A stretch of DNA of 64,000 nucleotides from Sulfuricellaceae bacterium. GTDB lineage: Bacteria; Pseudomonadota; Gammaproteobacteria; Burkholderiales; Sulfuricellaceae. The DNA lies in contig JAUYFQ010000001.1 in NCBI GenBank assembly GCA_030690895.1, positions 1 through 64,000 of the forward strand. Reading direction: 5' to 3'. The translations under genes were made by a program, and so were the position numbers. A model generated the notes under the pieces. It worked only from the letters and a program-made list of their open reading frames with translations, did no database searches and was not told the DNA's origin. Each line of letters begins with the position of its first letter. Position 1 is the stretch's first letter. Positions 55,950-64,000 of this stretch are shown here, piece after piece.

Positions 55950-58220
55950 TCAGGCGGGCGGCAAGCCCAAAAGACGGCGTTTGACGCGTTGTTGCCAGTG
56001 AACGGGAACCACCTTATACAACCATCGTCCCAAGAAGGTGTAGCGAATTCTCAAGGCGGCATGGGCAAAAACCAGAAACCAGCGCTCTTGTCTCGAATTC
56101 CGCTGGGTGGCGGCCTCGCCGTTTTTGCCCAGCGCCGTTTTCATGGCATCGAGCAAGCGACGATTGGAAAGTGGAGCAAGGCTTTGCTTACCCAATACGG
56201 CAGGATAGGCAGCTTCCGTTTTTCTGGCCATGTCATCTATCGTGAACACTGGCACTGCAACAGCCGCCTTGGCCACGCGTTCAAAATCAGCGCTATTTTC
56301 GGGATGCAGAATGGACAAAATCTGGTCGAGAATGCCGTCCTCATTCTGCCAGTCGTCCATCAGCCAACCCGCGCCGCTGGCTGACACGCGCTCGCCCAAT
56401 GCGCCGATGGGGGGAACCAGCGCCGGTTTCCCAGCTTCCCAGGATTCCGTCAGGGTAAAGCAATAAGTTTCCGGCCCTGCAGAGGGAAATACCGTCAAGC
56501 GGGAACGGTAGTGATCCAGAAGCAGCCCGACATCTTCAGGATGATAGTGCCCGTGAATGGTCAATACTTTGTCTTTATCCTGATGTGGGTTGAACTGGCG
56601 GTCCAGGTATCCGACCACGACCCACCGCAAGGCCAATTTGCGCTCCCGCGTGCGCGCCACCAGCTTTTCCAGCCGACGCGCGCCCTTGACCGGGCCGATG
56701 GCGCCCAGCACTGCAATATGCGCCACGCCATCATTTGGCAACAACAGCGCTGAGCAGGGCGCGTCATCCTGAATTTCACCCTGATGCCCTGAACCATGGG
56801 GAATGACTTGTATTTTTGTGCTGGAAAAATAGCGGGCGAACGTCGTGCCTGCCCATGCCGATGGCGCGATGACAAATGCAGCCTTATCCAGAAAATGTTG
56901 ATGCGCCCGACGCCACTCAGTAATCTCCACTCCAGCATAATCCTTCTGCTTTTCCAGACAGCGCTGACAATTGCCTGGGTCAGTCTGCGCATCGCAAAAT
57001 TCCCCTTCACCGTTCAGCAAATTGATGCTCGGACATGCCAGGTAGAAATCGTGGACAGTAAAGCCATAAGGGATATTTGACGCGCCGAAGGCTTCCAGCA
57101 AACCGATTCTGCAACCCGCAAGGTGATGGACGTGGCAGAACTGAATGTCAAAGGCGGCGCAAATCCCTTCCAGTAGCGAAGCCCAGAGTTCATCCTGCTC
57201 ATGCTTGAAATGATAGCTTGCCAGTTGCTCTCCAGCTGCGTCCTCCAGGATCCAGACATCATCGAATGTCGCCAGCAAATACTGTCGAAAGCGCTCATTC
57301 CCAGCCGCCATCAGGTGGCGAATGTGATTCTCTGTCCCGCCTTTACGACCGTGAAGGACATGCAGCACACCCGATTTTCTGTCCGGATTTTCAACTGCCA
57401 GAAAGGAGCGCGCCACTTCGCGTATGGGTCGAATCGGATCCGCAGCGATAAAACTGGTAACAATTTTCAGATAATCCGGGTGTTTCCTTACCAGATGCTG
57501 CATATTTTCCTGCGCCAGCACCTGTTTCTTGCTGTCGAACGAGCTGTTGCCCACATGCAGGATGTAGGTGTCGTCGCATAACACATTGCGGTAACCCGTC
57601 TGCATGGCACGCATGCAAAAATCATTTTCTTCCCCATAACCCAAGCCAAAGGTTTCCGCGTCAAACAACCCGATCCTGTTCAGCAGGGCGCGCCTGATAA
57701 ACATGCAAAACCCGACCCCAGTCGGAATATCCGGATAAAGCGGCGCCGCAGCTCGTTCGATGGCGCGGTTGATGGCTTCAGCATCCAGACCGGGCGGCAG
57801 CGGATTATTGACGCACATGTCTGGAAACGAGCAAATTTCGGCGTTATTGGAAAAGGGGGTAATCGTGCCTATGGATGAATCTGACTGGGCGCACCGCCGC
57901 AGTTTTTCCAGCCAACCTGCAGTAACAATGGTATCCGAATTCAGTAGCACCACGTCATTGCTGCTCAAGGACATGGCCCGGTTAACCGTGCCGACAAAAC
58001 CCAAATTCTCAGGGTTTTGCAACAGGGTTATCAAGGAGTCATTCTCGGCGCTCAATTCCTCGAAATACTGAGCAATCCGGGGATCTGGAGAAGCATCATT
58101 GATCAGCACCAGGCGGCATTGCTCTCCTGCATGACGCCGAACGCTGTTCACGCAGCGCCTCAAATCCTCATACGCATTGTAAACAGGGATAAGGATATCG
58201 ATCACTTCGGTAGTGGTCAT
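55950..58220 (-). CDS. Two-domain glycosyltransferase (GT2 plus GT4)
   Basis: The 756-residue protein begins with a GT2 domain (about 5-270) containing IDILIPVYNAYEDLRRCV, LLNSDTIVTAGWLEKL and GYGEENDFCMRA. A GT4-type domain follows (about 285-640), with HVLHGRKGGTENHIRHL, YGFTVHDFYLACPS and the late GPETYCFTLTESWEAGKP. A basic tail (LGRWLYKVVPVHWQQRVKRR) may touch the membrane. It probably adds two sugars of the exported glycan. A family A repeat lies directly upstream of the ATG, where a ribosome-binding site would be expected. Confidence 0.87.
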   Translation of the reverse strand: MTTTEVIDILIPVYNAYEDLRRCVNSVRRHAGEQCRLVLINDASPDPRIAQYFEELSAENDSLITLLQNPENLGFVGTVNRAMSLSSNDVVLLNSDTIVTAGWLEKLRRCAQSDSSIGTITPFSNNAEICSFPDMCVNNPLPPGLDAEAINRAIERAAAPLYPDIPTGVGFCMFIRRALLNRIGLFDAETFGLGYGEENDFCMRAMQTGYRNVLCDDTYILHVGNSSFDSKKQVLAQENMQHLVRKHPDYLKIVTSFIAADPIRPIREVARSFLAVENPDRKSGVLHVLHGRKGGTENHIRHLMAAGNERFRQYLLATFDDVWILEDAAGEQLASYHFKHEQDELWASLLEGICAAFDIQFCHVHHLAGCRIGLLEAFGASNIPYGFTVHDFYLACPSINLLNGEGEFCDAQTDPGNCQRCLEKQKDYAGVEITEWRRAHQHFLDKAAFVIAPSAWAGTTFARYFSSTKIQVIPHGSGHQGEIQDDAPCSALLLPNDGVAHIAVLGAIGPVKGARRLEKLVARTRERKLALRWVVVGYLDRQFNPHQDKDKVLTIHGHYHPEDVGLLLDHYRSRLTVFPSAGPETYCFTLTESWEAGKPALVPPIGALGERVSASGAGWLMDDWQNEDGILDQILSILHPENSADFERVAKAAVAVPVFTIDDMARKTEAAYPAVLGKQSLAPLSNRRLLDAMKTALGKNGEAATQRNSRQERWFLVFAHAALRIRYTFLGRWLYKVVPVHWQQRVKRRLLGLPPA

Positions 58221-58222
58221 GA

Positions 58223-58283
58223 TGTAGGTGCGAATTTATTCGCACAATCAGGCGTCGGCGTGCGAATAAATTCGCACCTACAA
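58223..58283. repeat. REP-like palindrome, family A, copy 4
   Basis: TGTAGGTGCGAATTTATTCG and CGAATAAATTCGCACCTACA surround an AATCAGGCGTCGGC spacer, nearly the same as copy 2. It ends three bases upstream of the glycosyltransferase ATG (minus strand), so it occupies the normal ribosome-binding position. Confidence 0.8.
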
Positions 58284-58321
58284 GTGTATTTCAACATATT
58301 TGGATTATTTTGATTTCCCGC

Positions 58322-59434
58322 TTAACGGACAAGTCCAAGTGCGTGTTTGATCCACCAGCGCCAGGAGGAGCGATTACTCAGTGCTTGCTTCAATTCTTCA
58401 AGGTGTACTTCATTTTCGGCTGTAAGCCTGTTCAGTACATCGATCTGCTCTGCACGCAAAATCAGCAAGCCATCTCGCGCCTCGATCAGGCCTTCCTGCT
58501 CAGTCATTTGAGCGGTTCTCAAATCAAGCAGGGCATCGCGCTCGGCAATCATATTTTCGCGTTCAAGCAGTTGCGTGGTTCGCATCTCAAGTTGACGGTC
58601 ACGTTCAACGATCAATCGCTCCCGTTCCAATAGTAGCGTATCCAGATGAAGAGTCTGGCGGATGGATTTCTCATAATCTCGATAGACCACATCGGCAGAG
58701 TCGAGCAGCAAGGAGGTTTCAGTCTCCTTAGCTGGAAGAGCCATCTGGTTCTGGCCACAGAATACAAGAAAATACATCGCTTCCGCCGGGAAGGACTCCA
58801 TGCGTTCAATGCCCGTTTCCCCTGCTTGCAGCCAGTCCGTGCAATTCCCAAGCTCGCCCTCATCCGGCCAGATGACGGAATTGAAGACCAGCTTTTGCCC
58901 CAGCCAGCGCGTTGCTGGAAAATACGGACTCAACAGGCTATCCAGCTCATCCCGGTACAGTTCCTTGAGATGAAACTCATTATGATATTGTCTATCGTCA
59001 GAGTAGGTCTTCTTGTTTGGGGAAGATAAAATAAACAGGCCGCCAGGCTTGAGCACCCGGCGAATCTCGGCCAGCATGCGTTCCTGATCTTCAGCAGAAA
59101 TATGTTCTATCGTCTCGAATGAAACCACCCGATCAAAACTCTGATCCGGAAATGGCAATACAGCGCAGGAGCCGACAATAAAGCTGGCACGGTCGCCATA
59201 TCGCGAACCCGCATGACACGCTGCGGCAGGGGAAATATCAACCCCCACGACCATTTCAGCACCCTGTTGCGCCAGTAAATGACTGCCATATCCCTCGCCG
59301 CAAGCCACGTCCAGAACGCGCAATCCGCTCGCATACTGGCTGGCGAAGGCATAGCGATGCCAATGCTCCAGCCAGATTTCACCGGAACAGGTGGGCAGGA
59401 ATCGTTCCCCGGTAAAGGATAGGGGTTCAGACAC
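58322..59434 (-). CDS. SAM methyltransferase with coiled-coil tail (WbdD-like ruler candidate)
   Basis: The 370-residue protein has a class I methyltransferase domain (about 35-230; motif I VLDVACGEGYG, then GVDIS, and the motif-IV region FDRVVSFETIEHI). It is followed by a long coiled coil containing three 21-residue repeats at 274-294, 295-315 and 316-336 (e.g. IVERD, IAERD, IEARD) and a basic, tryptophan-rich end (SSWRWWIKHALGLV) that could bind membrane. In O9a-type O-antigen systems, WbdD caps the chain and its coiled coil sets length. This protein has the methyltransferase and ruler-like parts but no kinase. Confidence 0.8.
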   Translation of the reverse strand: MSEPLSFTGERFLPTCSGEIWLEHWHRYAFASQYASGLRVLDVACGEGYGSHLLAQQGAEMVVGVDISPAAACHAGSRYGDRASFIVGSCAVLPFPDQSFDRVVSFETIEHISAEDQERMLAEIRRVLKPGGLFILSSPNKKTYSDDRQYHNEFHLKELYRDELDSLLSPYFPATRWLGQKLVFNSVIWPDEGELGNCTDWLQAGETGIERMESFPAEAMYFLVFCGQNQMALPAKETETSLLLDSADVVYRDYEKSIRQTLHLDTLLLERERLIVERDRQLEMRTTQLLERENMIAERDALLDLRTAQMTEQEGLIEARDGLLILRAEQIDVLNRLTAENEVHLEELKQALSNRSSWRWWIKHALGLVR

Positions 59435-60662
59435 CCGGCAACTCCGGTTTTTTCAGGGTAAAGAATGCATCTTCCACTGCCAGATCCAGAACGCTATGAG
59501 ACTGCAATTCAGTGCTGTATTCCACCATTTCGCTGGCGCGGATAGCCGCTCTGACAATGGTATAGCCATAGCCCTTCAATTCCGCTTCGAATTCGGCAAC
59601 GCGAATAATGTTCAACTCCTTGTAGAAGCGCCAGTAATCCGCGTTGCTGACATCAAAACCAGCGCGATCCATGATGTCTGGACGCGAGTTCATCACCAGA
59701 TCGCGCAATTTTTCCTCTGAGATTTTCAGGTGCAGATGAGGCTCCTGGCTGAACTCGCCAAGGTGGCTGCCATAAGCAGAATAAAACAGCCCAGGGTTCA
59801 CAAAAAACAATCCACCCGGCTTCAGCACCCGCCACACTTCATCCAATGCACGCCGGTATCCTCCGACGATATGTTCCAGCGAGCCCCAGGAAAGGACAAT
59901 ATCGAAACTGGCATCGTCATAAGGCACGTTCTCACAGCTTCCTTGCACAAAGGTCAAGCCCTCGGGCAAGGCATCCAGCGGCAAATCGTTTTCTCTCGCC
60001 ACGCGCGGCAGGGATTCAAAATAATCCACAATATCCATTGCCACCAGTTCGCTGGGACGGTAGCGCAAGAACAAGCCAAGGTCAGTAATCCCCTCGCCCG
60101 CGCCTATATCCAGAATTCGCCCTTGCAGTTGAGGTGTTTTGGCAAGGAATGACTCGCCAATGACTAGCGCAGCATGACAGAAGTGGCGATGAAACCAGTT
60201 GGACATCCCCTTTTGCCATGACAAGGCATTGATGCGCGACTTCGAATTCTCATCGGGATACCAGGTCGCAGCAAGAACCTGATTTATTTCCAGCTCCCCC
60301 TGTACCTGAATCGGCAGCACGACATCGGGCTGCCGAACTTCGTCAACTGACCCCCATCCTATGCACAACTCATAGCACCCTGCCGGAAGAGAAACTGGCC
60401 AGGAAAAGTTGAATCGGTATTCTCCACAGGGAAGCCAGGGATAAAAAAGTTGGCTTTCGTGCGTATCCGATCCAAACAAGTGCATCTCTCCACCCGGATG
60501 ACGAATGGAAAGTCTGAGAACCGGATTGAACAAGCAAATATCCCGAATACTCAGGTTCAGCGCCAAGCTCAGCAACTGTCCAGACGCAAAGACAGCCGTA
60601 GGGGCGTCAACGGTTAAAACAGGGAGGCGCATCGAATGCAACTGAACATCTTGATTACTCAT
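59427..60662 (-). CDS. Wzt-C-like domain fused to a SAM methyltransferase
   Basis: The 411-residue protein has an N-terminal beta-sandwich (about 10-120) with [23 protein letters not shown] that resembles the C-terminal glycan-binding domain of Wzt (compare VYGTHSNES in the neighbouring ABC protein), then a methyltransferase (about 165-350; [27 protein letters not shown]). The fusion suggests an enzyme that recognises the glycan end and methylates it. It overlaps wzt at its start and the next methyltransferase at its end. Confidence 0.82.
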   Translation of the reverse strand: MSNQDVQLHSMRLPVLTVDAPTAVFASGQLLSLALNLSIRDICLFNPVLRLSIRHPGGEMHLFGSDTHESQLFYPWLPCGEYRFNFSWPVSLPAGCYELCIGWGSVDEVRQPDVVLPIQVQGELEINQVLAATWYPDENSKSRINALSWQKGMSNWFHRHFCHAALVIGESFLAKTPQLQGRILDIGAGEGITDLGLFLRYRPSELVAMDIVDYFESLPRVARENDLPLDALPEGLTFVQGSCENVPYDDASFDIVLSWGSLEHIVGGYRRALDEVWRVLKPGGLFFVNPGLFYSAYGSHLGEFSQEPHLHLKISEEKLRDLVMNSRPDIMDRAGFDVSNADYWRFYKELNIIRVAEFEAELKGYGYTIVRAAIRASEMVEYSTELQSHSVLDLAVEDAFFTLKKPELPGV

Positions 60663-61914
60663 CGCTTCTCCACCAGGGGAGTGCCCGTCTTACCCCATCC
60701 CCACCCCAACCCTCCCCTTGAAGGGGAGGGAGCTCGCCCGGCAACCACTGATGCTCCAGACGACACAAGCCATAATCGCGAGTTTGCCCGGTCACGCGTA
60801 CCGTCGTTTCAAGCGTATCGAACAGGCGCAAACCTTCTGGATCCATGGCATGCGCACGAACGGTATATTTTCCCGGCAACAGTTGCAGGTTTGTCAAATT
60901 CACGCAAAATCCATACAAACCGAATTCTATCCGGTTAGGGTTGTAGGCCGATTCATTGGAATGCGTGCCATATACCGGCGTGCCATCCGCGCGAACGATG
61001 CCTATCAACGCCACCGGAATCCGGTCATCAGGCGAATGAAGCGTACCGCAAATTTTCAGATTGCCGCCCAGCGCAGCTGATCCAGTTGACAATCCTGCGT
61101 CATTTTCCAGCCACAATTTCAGCAATCGGTATGCGCCAACAGGCAAAGGCATGTTTTCTTCGTGGACGGCTTGCGCATTTTTTTCCTCGTGATAAGTCAG
61201 GTACTCTCGCGTCACCTCAAAACTATCACCCATCATGTGCGGACGCCCTTCATGTATCCACAACGCTTTCTGGCATAGCGTCTGGATGTGGAACATGCTG
61301 TGCGAACATAACAGCAAAGTACCGCCGCCATTCAGGTAGGACTCCATCCAGTGAATGCATTTTTTCTGGAATGATTCATCGCCTACAGCCAGGACTTCAT
61401 CTGTCACCAGAATATCCGGTCGCATCGCTGTTGCCACAGCGAACCCCAGACGAACCACCATACCAGACGAATAATGCTTGATCGGTTGATCGATATGCTC
61501 GCCAATATCGGCAAAATCGATGATCGCATCCAGGCGGGACTCGGTTTCCTTGCGGGATTGCCCCATCAAGGCGGCGGCAAGATAAATATTCTCTCGCCCG
61601 GTATATTCGGGATGAAATCCACTGCCCAGTTCCAGCAAGGCGCCGATGCTACCATTCACCTCAACCGTGCCGGATGATGGCTTGACGACACCGGAAATGA
61701 TTTTCAGCAGGGTAGATTTACCCGCGCCGTTTTCTCCGATCAGACCCAGCGACTCGCCTTTTTCCAGTGTCAGCGAGACGCCTTGCAAGGCAGTGTACTT
61801 TTGCCCACTTTCCCTGCCCATAAGCAGCGAGGCAACCGTGCGCAAACGCCCCAGGCTACTAGAAACTAGAGGATAGTTTTTACCAACGCCGTCGAGATGA
61901 ATCAATGATGGCAT
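60655..61914 (-). CDS. wzt: O-antigen/polysaccharide ABC exporter ATPase Wzt
   Basis: The 419-residue protein has an ABC domain (about 1-235; Walker [10 protein letters not shown], signature [12 protein letters not shown], Walker [14 protein letters not shown]) and a Wzt-C glycan-recognition domain (about 255-385; [22 protein letters not shown]). With Wzm it exports undecaprenyl-linked glycan. The C-terminal 29 residues ([17 protein letters not shown] and onward) are encoded by a palindromic repeat, extending the protein past the normal domain end. It starts directly after the wzm stop. Confidence 0.92.
   Translation of the reverse strand: MPSLIHLDGVGKNYPLVSSSLGRLRTVASLLMGRESGQKYTALQGVSLTLEKGESLGLIGENGAGKSTLLKIISGVVKPSSGTVEVNGSIGALLELGSGFHPEYTGRENIYLAAALMGQSRKETESRLDAIIDFADIGEHIDQPIKHYSSGMVVRLGFAVATAMRPDILVTDEVLAVGDESFQKKCIHWMESYLNGGGTLLLCSHSMFHIQTLCQKALWIHEGRPHMMGDSFEVTREYLTYHEEKNAQAVHEENMPLPVGAYRLLKLWLENDAGLSTGSAALGGNLKICGTLHSPDDRIPVALIGIVRADGTPVYGTHSNESAYNPNRIEFGLYGFCVNLTNLQLLPGKYTVRAHAMDPEGLRLFDTLETTVRVTGQTRDYGLCRLEHQWLPGELPPLQGEGWGGDGVRRALPWWRSDE
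60680..60745 (-). repeat. Palindromic element at the 3' end of wzt, family C-related
   Basis: On the minus strand CTCCCTCCCCTTCAAGGGGA begins a G-rich palindrome continuing GGGTTGGGGTGGGG. It is a simplified relative of the C-rich stems in family C. It is open in the wzt frame and encodes the last residues of that protein. Confidence 0.65.
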
Positions 61915-62691
61915 TTACAGATAGTCCTCAAAATGCGGCGCTAGGCGATTGAAGAACCATCTTCCAAGGAAAAACACTGCCACTGCACCTAACAAGGCGA
62001 GGGCATCCGCAGGAACCGCTCCGCCGCCATGTATCAGCAGCTCCCTGATCCGGTCAACGAAATAAGCCAATGGATTTAGGTGCATAAAGAATTGAAGCTC
62101 TGCTGGAATCATGCCGGCCGAGTACAAAACCGGGGTCGCATAAAACCAGATCATCATCAATGGGGAGAGGAAGTGTTCGACATCTTTCAGCAGCACCTGC
62201 AGCGCCGAGAGCACCAAGGCCAAGCCCATGGACAGGAGCCACTGAACAAGCAGCAGCGCCAGAACCCAGGGCATGGCGCTAACAACCAGGTCAGTACCGG
62301 TTATAGCCAGAACCAGCAGAGCCGCCAGGAATCCTGCACCATGCACGATATAGCTCGCGCTTACCGCGCCAAAAACCAGCAGTTCATTCGGAAAAGCCAC
62401 TTTTCTGACCAATGCGCCATTGGCTTGAATCGCCATTGCGCCGCGCTGTACGCCCTCAGAAAAAGCCAGCCAAGGCCACAAGGCCAGCGCAACGAAAGCT
62501 GTAAAACCAATACTTGAATCGCTCAGGCCAACTCTAAAAATAACGGTAAAAACAACGCTGTAAATCCCCAGCAAAGCCAGAGGGTGAAGCAGAATCCAGA
62601 ACAAGCCGGTGACGCTGCCAACATAACGACCAACCACCTCGCGCTGCAAAAAATTCAGAGCGAGGTGGCGGTGAGTCCAGAGAGGGGTCAA
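61915..62691 (-). CDS. wzm: O-antigen/polysaccharide ABC exporter permease Wzm
   Basis: The 258-residue membrane protein has about six transmembrane helices and the ABC-2 pattern (LNFLQREVVGRYVGSVTG, PLALLGIYSVVFTVIF, WFYATPVLYSAGMIPAELQ). It forms the channel of the exporter powered by Wzt. It is first in the minus-strand glycan cluster, 30 bases after the PPIase gene. Confidence 0.92.
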   Translation of the reverse strand: MTPLWTHRHLALNFLQREVVGRYVGSVTGLFWILLHPLALLGIYSVVFTVIFRVGLSDSSIGFTAFVALALWPWLAFSEGVQRGAMAIQANGALVRKVAFPNELLVFGAVSASYIVHGAGFLAALLVLAITGTDLVVSAMPWVLALLLVQWLLSMGLALVLSALQVLLKDVEHFLSPLMMIWFYATPVLYSAGMIPAELQFFMHLNPLAYFVDRIRELLIHGGGAVPADALALLGAVAVFFLGRWFFNRLAPHFEDYL

Positions 62692-62721
62692 AACAGATTC
62701 AGGCGTATGAACGGTATGCGG

Positions 62722-63642
62722 TCATTTTCCCTCGGCAGGGTTTTTCTTGGCAACCGCCTCTAAATCCACATAAAACTTGTTGATCTCTTGTTCATTTAAC
62801 TTGAGCGATGGATCATTTTTTACCTTGTCGACCAATCCTTGTCGATAGGCCAGTTTATGCTGGCTCACCAGGCCATCAATAATTTCCGCCTTAACTTCAT
62901 CATAGGGTTTTATTTTAGCGGATTTGGCACCGTGAAACTGGATAAGGTGATAGCCAAAGTCACTCAGCACCGGCTCGCTGATCGACCCAGGCTGACTCAT
63001 GGCAAAGGCCGTGTCGGCAAAGGGCTTGACCATTTTATTTGCTTCAAAGAAACCCAAATCGCCTTTGTTATTTTTGGCGCCTGGGTCATCCGACAACGCT
63101 TCCGCCAATTTCTCGAAAGATTCCCCTTGCAACAATCTGGCACGAATTGCCTGGGTTTTGAGCAACGCATCCTCTTTTGCCCCGCCTTTGATTTTGACCA
63201 GAATATGAGACACATGAACTTGTCCCGGTATCTCATACTTCTTCTCATTCAGACGGTAAAGCTCCTTGGCGCGCGCATCAAAATTAGGGAGTGCGATTGC
63301 ATTGACTTGCTTGTCCGTCCATTCCCTGGACAGAATGCCATCCTCCAGCAACTCGACCTGTTTGCGGAATAGGGGGGAGCGATCCATTCCTTCCTCCCGA
63401 CCGTGCAGTGCCAAGCCACGGTTAACCGCCATGCCCTCCAGCATTTTGGCAATTCGCGCCTTGCTGCCTAGCACCTCTACCCTGTTTTCAGCTGGAATGC
63501 GCGTCAGACTGGCTTCAAAATCCTTGCTGGTGATTTTGAATTTCGCGGTTTCCAGAAGAACCGCATCTTCTGCCAAGACAATTTTTGAACTGCATGTTGC
63601 GGCAAATATCGACGCAATAAAACACAACTTCATGTAACGCAT
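62722..63642 (-). CDS. Parvulin-type peptidyl-prolyl isomerase
   Basis: The 306-residue exported protein has a signal peptide (LCFIASIFAATCSSKIVLA) with a cysteine that is not in a good lipobox, a SurA-like helical N-terminal part and a PpiC parvulin domain (about 140-240; VHVSHILVKIKGGAKED, FEKLAEALSDDPGAKNNKGDLGFF). It assists folding of exported proteins. ATG 63642 has AAGGAAAAG upstream. Some exopolysaccharide clusters contain an EpsD-like member of this family; that is possible but not shown. Confidence 0.87.
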   Translation of the reverse strand: MRYMKLCFIASIFAATCSSKIVLAEDAVLLETAKFKITSKDFEASLTRIPAENRVEVLGSKARIAKMLEGMAVNRGLALHGREEGMDRSPLFRKQVELLEDGILSREWTDKQVNAIALPNFDARAKELYRLNEKKYEIPGQVHVSHILVKIKGGAKEDALLKTQAIRARLLQGESFEKLAEALSDDPGAKNNKGDLGFFEANKMVKPFADTAFAMSQPGSISEPVLSDFGYHLIQFHGAKSAKIKPYDEVKAEIIDGLVSQHKLAYRQGLVDKVKNDPSLKLNEQEINKFYVDLEAVAKKNPAEGK

Positions 63643-63675
63643 TTCTTTTCCTTGCATTTTTAGATTATTTTCAGA

Positions 63676-63714
63676 ATGCGGTACGGACTTGTTTGCTGCA
63701 GGTCCGTACCGCAT
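63676..63714 (-). terminator. Strong hairpin after the last gene
   Basis: ATGCGGTACGGAC (63676-63688) pairs perfectly with GTCCGTACCGCAT (63702-63714) around a 13-base loop. On the minus strand it follows the stop of the partial gene at 63719. The following bases are A-rich rather than a T-tract, so it may terminate weakly or protect mRNA. Confidence 0.55.
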
Positions 63715-63718
63715 CTCT

Positions 63719-64000
63719 TTACCAGGCAAGGTAAAACCTGCACGCCGTTCCCTCGGGACAACCCGGGTAACGCACATTGAAATAGTATGTCTGCCCTGCT
63801 TCTAGTACGCATGGTGCCGAGCCAGGCTGATCTGATGTCTTGTTATAGACGATTGGATCACTATCCAGTCTTGTACACTGCTTAGCCGTGAGATCCGGGG
63901 TTCCCCACTCGCAAGCATTGGTCGAAATGGATAGATCACCGGGTTGACTGGTGCCGTAATAAAGGCCAGAGAATGTACTGGTTCGAGACGGCATAGTAAT
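63719..64000 (-). CDS. C-terminal part of an unknown, probably secreted protein
   Basis: The frame is open to the window end, so the gene is probably partial; an ATG at 63994 is also present. The visible 93 residues contain five cysteines (NACEWG, KQCTRL, APCVLE, PGCPEG, ACRFYL) and tryptophans, and read like the end of a disulfide-rich exported domain. I do not recognise the family. Confidence 0.55.
   Translation of the reverse strand: MTMPSRTSTFSGLYYGTSQPGDLSISTNACEWGTPDLTAKQCTRLDSDPIVYNKTSDQPGSAPCVLEAGQTYYFNVRYPGCPEGTACRFYLAW

Noticed and set aside
62722-63642. EpsD of a PEP-CTERM exopolysaccharide system
   Set aside because: No other eps, exosortase or PEP-CTERM genes are in the window, so only the generic parvulin call is supported.

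Overview
The window looks like a chromosomal segment of a betaproteobacterium. The gene neighbourhoods algH-ruvX-pyrR-pyrB-pyrC', gpmI-envC-ctpA-moeB and grxC/trx/secB/gpsA, the presence of slmA, and a complete MSHA-type pilus locus fit an environmental Nitrosomonadales-like lineage (Gallionella/Sulfuricella-like). That placement is by gene content only. Intergenic DNA is unusually rich in palindromic repeats of several families.

Layout. 1-3022: end of a secreted repeat protein with an apparent frameshift, then a secreted GH26 mannanase-like enzyme. 3113-10044: algH, ruvX, pyrR, pyrB, a BglII-like restriction-modification pair wedged into the operon, a dihydroorotase homologue without its first metal-binding motif, argB and a HAD nucleotidase. 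10151-10729: slmA. 10793-15820 (minus strand): moeB-like, ctpA, envC, gpmI. 15927-24105: a SqrR/BigR-like ArsR regulator, a two-gene RND efflux system, rhodanese, glutaredoxin, zinc-motif thioredoxin, secB, an SH3-like protein and gpsA. 24256-24720 (minus): trmL.

24983-46126 is one long MSHA pilus locus on the plus strand: mshE G F A A C D O P Q I (I2) J K L M N. It contains a c-di-GMP-binding-type ATPase, inner-membrane core, two pilins, minor pilins, the large MshQ-like protein, the alignment complex and the secretin. It is interrupted twice: by a GxxExxY gene bounded by inverted repeats (between mshE and mshG) and by a MntA/HepT toxin-antitoxin pair (between mshP and mshQ). A tRNA-Gly(CCC) follows on the minus strand.

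62691 down to 46623 (minus strand) is a surface-glycan cluster: wzm-wzt ABC exporter, two methyltransferases (one fused to a Wzt-C-like domain, one carrying a coiled coil made of three 21-residue repeats), a GT2+GT4 fusion glycosyltransferase, a tandem double TPR-GT41 protein, a single TPR-GT41 protein and a membrane-anchored glycosidase-like protein. A parvulin-type PPIase and the tail of a secreted protein close the window.

Main theme for a second look: palindromic elements repeatedly form gene boundaries or coding sequence. Examples are the RuvX C-terminus and pyrR ribosome-binding region, the nucleotidase C-terminus, the thioredoxin start and stop, the SH3 protein N-terminus, the MshD and MshO leaders, the MshQ start, the N-terminus and an internal 33-residue segment of a GT41 enzyme, and the Wzt C-terminus. 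This resembles coding palindromic elements known in Rickettsia, but with different sequences.
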